DNA of 9,723 nucleotides from Ruminococcus flavefaciens (lineage in GTDB: Bacteria > Bacillota_A > Clostridia > Oscillospirales > Ruminococcaceae). The DNA is taken from NCBI GenBank assembly GCA_004556875.1, contig SFFP01000054.1, forward strand, positions 1 to 9,723. Reading direction: 5' to 3'. The notes under the pieces were generated by a model. That model saw only the letters and a program-made list of their open reading frames with translations. It did not search any database and was not told where the DNA came from. Both the position numbers and the translations under genes were made by a program. Shown here piece after piece: positions 6,655 through 9,723 of this stretch; position 1 is the stretch's first letter; each line of letters begins with the position of its first letter.

Positions 6655-6690
6655 AATTACCGAGTCTGAAATAACGGCTCGGTAATTTTT
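6655..6690 (+). terminator. Intrinsic terminator of the thiamine operon
   Basis: AATTACCGAG (6655-6664) pairs perfectly with CTCGGTAATT (6678-6687) around a 13-nt loop and ends in five T (6686-6690). It begins 13 bp after the thiC stop codon. Because the stem is A/T-rich at its base it could also work for transcripts arriving from the other side, but no gene is there. Confidence 0.87.
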
Positions 6691-6725
6691 ATGCTGTGAT
6701 TTCAGCTTTATTTCTTTAACAGGGC

Positions 6726-6855
6726 AAGTGGTAAGCACTAAAAGTATACCAGATTACCAGATTACCACTTCCGTAATTTAAAACCATAAAGTACATTGCT
6801 TCAAGTGGGCAACCGGTAAAGTGGTAAACTGGTATTGTTTGTATTAATACCACTT
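6726..6855. repeat. Cluster of 8-bp tandem repeats in opposite orientations
   Basis: Two arrays of the octamer AASTGGTA face each other. The right array (6803-6834) has four units end to end: AAGTGGGC, AACCGGTA, AAGTGGTA, AACTGGTA. The left array (6747-6770) has three units in reverse orientation: TACCAGAT, TACCAGAT, TACCACTT. A single forward unit AAGTGGTA lies at 6726-6733 and a single reverse unit TACCACTT at 6848-6855. As a result, 6755-6770 and 6819-6834 are a 16-nt inverted repeat with one mismatch, and 6726-6734/6762-6770 is a perfect 9-bp inverted repeat. Local stems such as TGGTATT/AATACCA (6830-6836/6846-6852) are also possible. There are no spacers, so it is not a CRISPR array. It could be an operator cluster, a structured RNA or a remnant of a small mobile repeat; the sequence does not decide. 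Confidence 0.75.
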
Positions 6856-7030
6856 GATATTTTTGCAGTGTAAATATGTGTCGGAGCGATTTCCGAGCGT
6901 AAGTATAGCTGAAAGCAGAACTCGCCCCTGCTCAGCAACCGCAATTTGTAAAGAAGAACAAATTATGATGTTTGTTTTTGTGGGATATGCACTGCTATTC
7001 GTTTTATGGCATAAAAATTGACCGTTTTGC
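6856..7030 (+). other. Non-coding interval with small hairpins, role unknown
   Basis: No gene with a ribosome site is seen here. Three small stems follow one another: TCGGA/TCCGA (6881-6896); GCTGA plus GCAG with CTGC plus TCAGC (6908-6936, with an AA bulge and a C-rich loop); and AATTTGT/ACAAATT (6943-6964). This could be a small RNA or 5' leader region, but I recognise no known RNA family, and no promoter stands clearly in front of it. Confidence 0.3.
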
Positions 7031-7059
7031 TTGATTATTCTTATCAGATGTGGTATAAT
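7031..7059 (+). promoter_or_regulatory. Promoter of the FAD enzyme - GtrA operon
   Basis: TTGATT (7031-7036) and TATAAT (7054-7059) have the ideal 17-bp spacing. Transcription would start near 7066, giving a ~130-nt leader with a CGGAG/CTCCG hairpin (7162-7178) just before the ribosome site. A second TATAAT (7086-7091) lacks a recognisable -35. Confidence 0.75.
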
Positions 7060-7196
7060 GTAATTTATAGTATCGGCTTTTTCGGTATAATACGCTATAA
7101 AGCTGTTTTAGGGTGAGAGTTTTTTAATGTTCTTGCGTCTAAGTAATGTATAAGTATATAACGGAGCATTTTTCTCCGCAGAAAGGAAATACAGAC

Positions 7197-8756
7197 ATGA
7201 AAAAAGTAATAATAATCGGTGCAGGACCTGCAGGTCTTACTGCCGCATATGAGCTTCTCAAAGACGGCTCAGGAGAATATGATGTAACAGTTCTCGAAGA
7301 AACCAACGCTATAGGCGGTATCTCAAAAACCGTAAACTATAAAGGCAATCGCATGGATATGGGCGGTCACCGCTTTTTCTCAAAAATACCTGAGGTAAAC
7401 GCATGGTGGAACAATATGCTCCCTGTACAGGGTTCACCCTCCTCAGATGATAAATACCTCAAGAGACACGTAAACGTTGAAGCAGGCGGTCCAGACCCTC
7501 AGAAGGAAAACCGCGTAATGCTCAAGAGACACAGAGTTTCACGTATCCTCTTCAATGACAAGTTCTATGATTACCCTGTTTCTCTCAAGCCTGAGACTAT
7601 CAAGAATTTCGGCTTCTTTACCACTATGAAGGTTGGCTTCAGCTACCTCAAAGCCGCTATACACAAGCGCCCTGAGACCAATCTGGAGAACTTCTACATC
7701 AACTGCTTCGGTAAAGAGCTTTACTCAATGTTCTTTGAATACTACACAGAAAACCTCTGGGGCAGGCACCCCAGCGAGATAGACGCTTCATGGGGCGCTC
7801 AGCGTACAAAGGGACTTTCTATCGTAGGCATCATCAAGGACTTCTTCGGCAAGCTCTTCAAGGTAAAGAACCGTAAGGTAAATACTTCTCTTATCGAGGA
7901 ATTCAAGTATCCTAAGCTCGGTCCCGGTCAGCTCTGGGAAGTTACTGCTGACGAAGTAAAGAAGCTTGGCGGTACTATCATAATGGAAGCAGGCGTTAAG
8001 AAGCTCCACAAGGACGAGAACAACAACCTGACAGGCGTTACTTACATCAAGGACGGTCAGGAAGTCACACTCAACGGCGACTGCGTTATCTCATCTATGC
8101 CTGTCAAGGACCTCGTTGCAGGCATGAACGACGTTCCCGAGGAAGCTGCACGTATCGCTGCAGGTCTTCCATACCGTGACTATATGACTCTCGGTGTACT
8201 CGTTCCTAAGCTCAAGCTCAAGAACAAGACAACTATGCGTACAGTCGGCAACATCGTGCCTGACTGCTGGGTATACGTTCAGGACAGACGTGTTAAGATG
8301 GGACGTTTCCAGATCTATAACAACTGGTCACCTTACATGGTAAAGGATCTTGCTCATACTGTATGGGTAGGTCTTGAATACTTCGTATCAGAGGGCGACA
8401 AGTTCTGGAATATGACCGAGGAGCAGTTCTCCGACTTCTGCGTAAAGGAAATGGTAAAGCTTGGTCTTATCGACAGCGCAGACGAGGTAATAGATACACA
8501 TATGGAAAAGGTAAAGAAGGCTTACCCTGCTTACTTTGACACATATGACGAGATGGACAAGCTTATCAGCTACCTCGATACTATCCCTAACCTCTACTGT
8601 GTAGGACGTAACGGTCAGCACAGATACAACAATATCGACCACTCTATGGTAACTTCCTTTGAGGCTGTCAAGGCTATCAAGAGCGGAAGCACCGACAAAT
8701 CCTCTATCTGGAACGTTAATACAGAAAAGGAATACCACGAGGAGAAGCAGAAGTAA
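7197..8756 (+). CDS. FAD-dependent oxidoreductase, UDP-galactopyranose mutase / amine oxidase-like
   Basis: The protein has 519 residues. The start is the ATG at 7197, with AAAGGA about 9 nt upstream and the flavin fold beginning at residue 4; the in-frame ATG at 7146 has no ribosome site. The N-terminus is a Rossmann nucleotide-binding motif (VIIIGAGPAGLTAAYEL, 4-20) with an acidic end of strand 2 (VLEE, 32-35) and the family's GG-arginine-type region (NAIGGIS, 37-43; MDMGGHRFFSK, 53-63). The C-terminal FAD-contact block is CVGRNGQHRYNNIDHSM (about 468-484). This pattern fits the NAD(P)-binding-8/amino-oxidase group that includes UDP-galactopyranose mutases, but the protein is far longer than typical Glf (about 370-390 residues), so the substrate is open. 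Its stop overlaps the GtrA start by one base (TAATG), tying it to lipid-linked sugar handling; a sugar-modifying role is inference. Confidence 0.85.
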   Translation: MKKVIIIGAGPAGLTAAYELLKDGSGEYDVTVLEETNAIGGISKTVNYKGNRMDMGGHRFFSKIPEVNAWWNNMLPVQGSPSSDDKYLKRHVNVEAGGPDPQKENRVMLKRHRVSRILFNDKFYDYPVSLKPETIKNFGFFTTMKVGFSYLKAAIHKRPETNLENFYINCFGKELYSMFFEYYTENLWGRHPSEIDASWGAQRTKGLSIVGIIKDFFGKLFKVKNRKVNTSLIEEFKYPKLGPGQLWEVTADEVKKLGGTIIMEAGVKKLHKDENNNLTGVTYIKDGQEVTLNGDCVISSMPVKDLVAGMNDVPEEAARIAAGLPYRDYMTLGVLVPKLKLKNKTTMRTVGNIVPDCWVYVQDRRVKMGRFQIYNNWSPYMVKDLAHTVWVGLEYFVSEGDKFWNMTEEQFSDFCVKEMVKLGLIDSADEVIDTHMEKVKKAYPAYFDTYDEMDKLISYLDTIPNLYCVGRNGQHRYNNIDHSMVTSFEAVKAIKSGSTDKSSIWNVNTEKEYHEEKQK

Positions 8757-9238
8757 TGGACGAGATCAAGCAGATATTCCGCGACAAGCAGTTCAAAAAG
8801 CTGTTTGTCGGTGATACGGATAATACACTGATACAGTTCTTCCGCTATCTTTTCGTCGGCGGACTCGCTTTCGTCGTTGATTTTGCATTATCTTATATTC
8901 TGTTCAGATTTGCTTTCAACGAACAGAAGGAATTCGGCTGGGTAGCTAATTCACTCTCATTCGTTGCAGGTCTTGCAGTAAATTACCTTATCAGTACCTT
9001 CTGGATCTTCAAGAACTCAAAGGTAAAGAACAAACTGGTGGAATTTCTCAGCTTTGCGGCTATCGGTGTTGTAGGACTCCTCATAACCATCGGTATCACA
9101 AAGCTCTTTGAGATATGGCTCGGTGATACAACAAGTCTTTTCCAGATAATAGCAAAGATCGTATCAACAGCAGTTTCTTTCCTGTGGAATTTCTTCGCAA
9201 GAAAAATACTGCTCTACACAAAAAAAGAAACAAAATAA
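8756..9238 (+). CDS. GtrA family membrane protein
   Basis: This 160-residue protein has four predicted membrane helices at about 31-50, 62-84, 97-120 and 127-148. It carries the usual GtrA-domain features: FFRYLFVGGLAFVVDFALSYILF in the first helix, VANSLSFVAGLAVNYLISTFWIFKN in the second, and WNFFARKILLY at the end. The polar N-terminus (1-25) and the short lysine-rich tail are probably cytoplasmic. GtrA proteins are thought to move or present polyprenyl-phosphate-linked sugars across the membrane for surface-polymer decoration; the exact activity is not settled. AGGAG (8740-8744) lies 11 nt before the ATG, within the end of the FAD-enzyme gene, and the one-base TAATG overlap indicates coupled translation, so the two products probably work together. 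Confidence 0.92.
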   Translation: MDEIKQIFRDKQFKKLFVGDTDNTLIQFFRYLFVGGLAFVVDFALSYILFRFAFNEQKEFGWVANSLSFVAGLAVNYLISTFWIFKNSKVKNKLVEFLSFAAIGVVGLLITIGITKLFEIWLGDTTSLFQIIAKIVSTAVSFLWNFFARKILLYTKKETK

Positions 9239-9243
9239 CTGTT

Positions 9244-9263
9244 CGGGCAGCATTTGCTGCCCG
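9244..9263 (+). other. Strong hairpin between the GtrA gene and the next gene
   Basis: CGGGCAGC (9244-9251) pairs perfectly with GCTGCCCG (9256-9263) around ATTT. It lies 5 bp after the GtrA stop. Only TTCCCG follows, so it is not a standard intrinsic terminator; a weak attenuator or an RNA-stabilising stem in the 48-bp gap is more likely. Confidence 0.55.
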
Positions 9264-9286
9264 TTCCCGTATTGTGAGGTATCATT

Positions 9287-9723
9287 ATGGATAATGAAAA
9301 AGAAAATCCACTTCCTGACACTGACCAACAGGAAACACCAACAGAAACAACCGGCGAAATACTTGATTTTACCGAGGCTTCTTCAGAAACAACAGAAGAA
9401 TTTATCGACCTGACAGAAGAATCTTCCACCGAAACACCACCTACAGTTACTGCTGATACAGCGGCTGAGCCTGCCGCTGAAATTGCAGAGAAAGCTTCTC
9501 CCGAACCACTGACTCAGACTGATGAAACTATCATATCGGAAGCTGTTTCAGAAAGCCGTGATACCACAGGTATTATCGGAAAAATCATGCTGTGGGTCAT
9601 TTCAGTATTTTTATTTATCGGAGCTTCATCGGCTGTTGTATACTATATCATGTTCGCAAGCCGCGGTGAATTCCACGCTGACTGCACCGACACTATCATG
9701 TGGGCAAACGCATCTGTGGAAAG
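9287..9723 (+). CDS. Membrane protein with acidic disordered N-terminal tail, 5' part only
   Basis: The ATG at 9287 has TGAGGT 7 nt upstream, and the frame is open to the window edge (145 full codons). Residues 1-95 are low-complexity and strongly acidic, rich in Glu, Asp, Thr, Ser, Pro and Ala with only a few basic residues: a probable disordered cytoplasmic tail. A hydrophobic helix follows (about 98-123, from IGKIMLWVISVFLF to VVYYIMF), then ASRGEFHADCTDTIMWANASVE. A 'DCxDTIxWAxAS' stretch just after the first helix reminds me of large multi-helix proteins of the glycosyltransferase/O-antigen type found in Clostridia, but this is recollection, not proof. It lies 48 bp after the GtrA gene, past a hairpin, in the same direction, and may belong to the same surface-glycan operon. 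Confidence 0.7.
   Translation, partial: MDNEKENPLPDTDQQETPTETTGEILDFTEASSETTEEFIDLTEESSTETPPTVTADTAAEPAAEIAEKASPEPLTQTDETIISEAVSESRDTTGIIGKIMLWVISVFLFIGASSAVVYYIMFASRGEFHADCTDTIMWANASVE

Noticed and set aside
6726..6855. CRISPR array
   Set aside because: Units are 8 bp, directly adjacent with no spacers, and change orientation.
7086..7091. Second TATAAT as an additional promoter for the FAD enzyme
   Set aside because: No -35-like hexamer at 16-18 bp upstream; the 7031-7059 promoter is much better.
9244..9275. Intrinsic terminator after the GtrA gene
   Set aside because: The stem is strong, but no T-run follows it; the next gene begins 23 bp later with its own ribosome site.

Overview
The window looks like chromosomal DNA of an anaerobic, gut- or rumen-type Firmicute. 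Ruminococcus or a close relative is the best guess. This rests on moderate-GC Clostridia-like genes with strong AGGAGG/AAAGG ribosome sites, oxygen-sensitive flavin/rubredoxin/rubrerythrin proteins, an EFR1-type flavodoxin-ferredoxin, and a short-form ThiC. The genus is inferred; no rRNA or other marker gene is present.

Left part (1-2856, minus strand): a four-gene redox/envelope operon reads leftward from a consensus-like promoter at 2828-2856. In order of transcription it encodes: (i) a 444-residue fusion of a flavin reductase domain, two near-identical rubredoxins and a complete rubrerythrin with its own C-terminal rubredoxin; (ii) an EFR1-type flavodoxin/2[4Fe-4S] ferredoxin in which one cluster cysteine is a tryptophan; (iii) a small cysteine-containing lipoprotein of unknown function, 2 bp downstream; (iv) the N-terminus of a polytopic membrane protein that runs off the edge. 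The first protein reads as a self-contained electron-transfer chain (flavin to rubredoxin to di-iron) for peroxide or oxygen removal.

Centre (2883-6690, plus strand): a back-to-back promoter starts the thiamine pyrimidine operon: TPP riboswitch with intrinsic terminator, a further ~235-nt leader, thiD, cytX (overlapping thiD by 1 nt), a short gap with competing hairpins, thiC, and a terminator. Together these make HMP-P (ThiC), import HMP (CytX) and phosphorylate HMP and HMP-P to HMP-PP (ThiD), with shut-off by TPP. No thiazole-branch or coupling genes (thiG, thiM, thiE) are in the window.

Gap (6691-7196): a long non-coding interval. It holds a cluster of 8-bp tandem repeats arranged in opposite orientations (6726-6855), several small hairpins (6881-6964), and a good promoter (7031-7059).

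Right part (7197-9723, plus strand): a cell-surface glycan-type set. An FAD-dependent, UDP-galactopyranose-mutase/amine-oxidase-like enzyme overlaps by 1 nt a four-helix GtrA-family membrane protein. After a strong hairpin follows the start of a membrane protein with a ~95-residue acidic, Thr/Ser/Glu-rich cytoplasmic tail; it is cut by the window edge. These probably act on lipid-linked sugars for a surface polymer. That is inference from families and gene order.

I found no convincing new defence or mobile system. The most interesting items are the 8-bp repeat cluster, the multi-domain rubrerythrin, the Cys-to-Trp ferredoxin change, and the alternative RNA structures around the thiamine genes.
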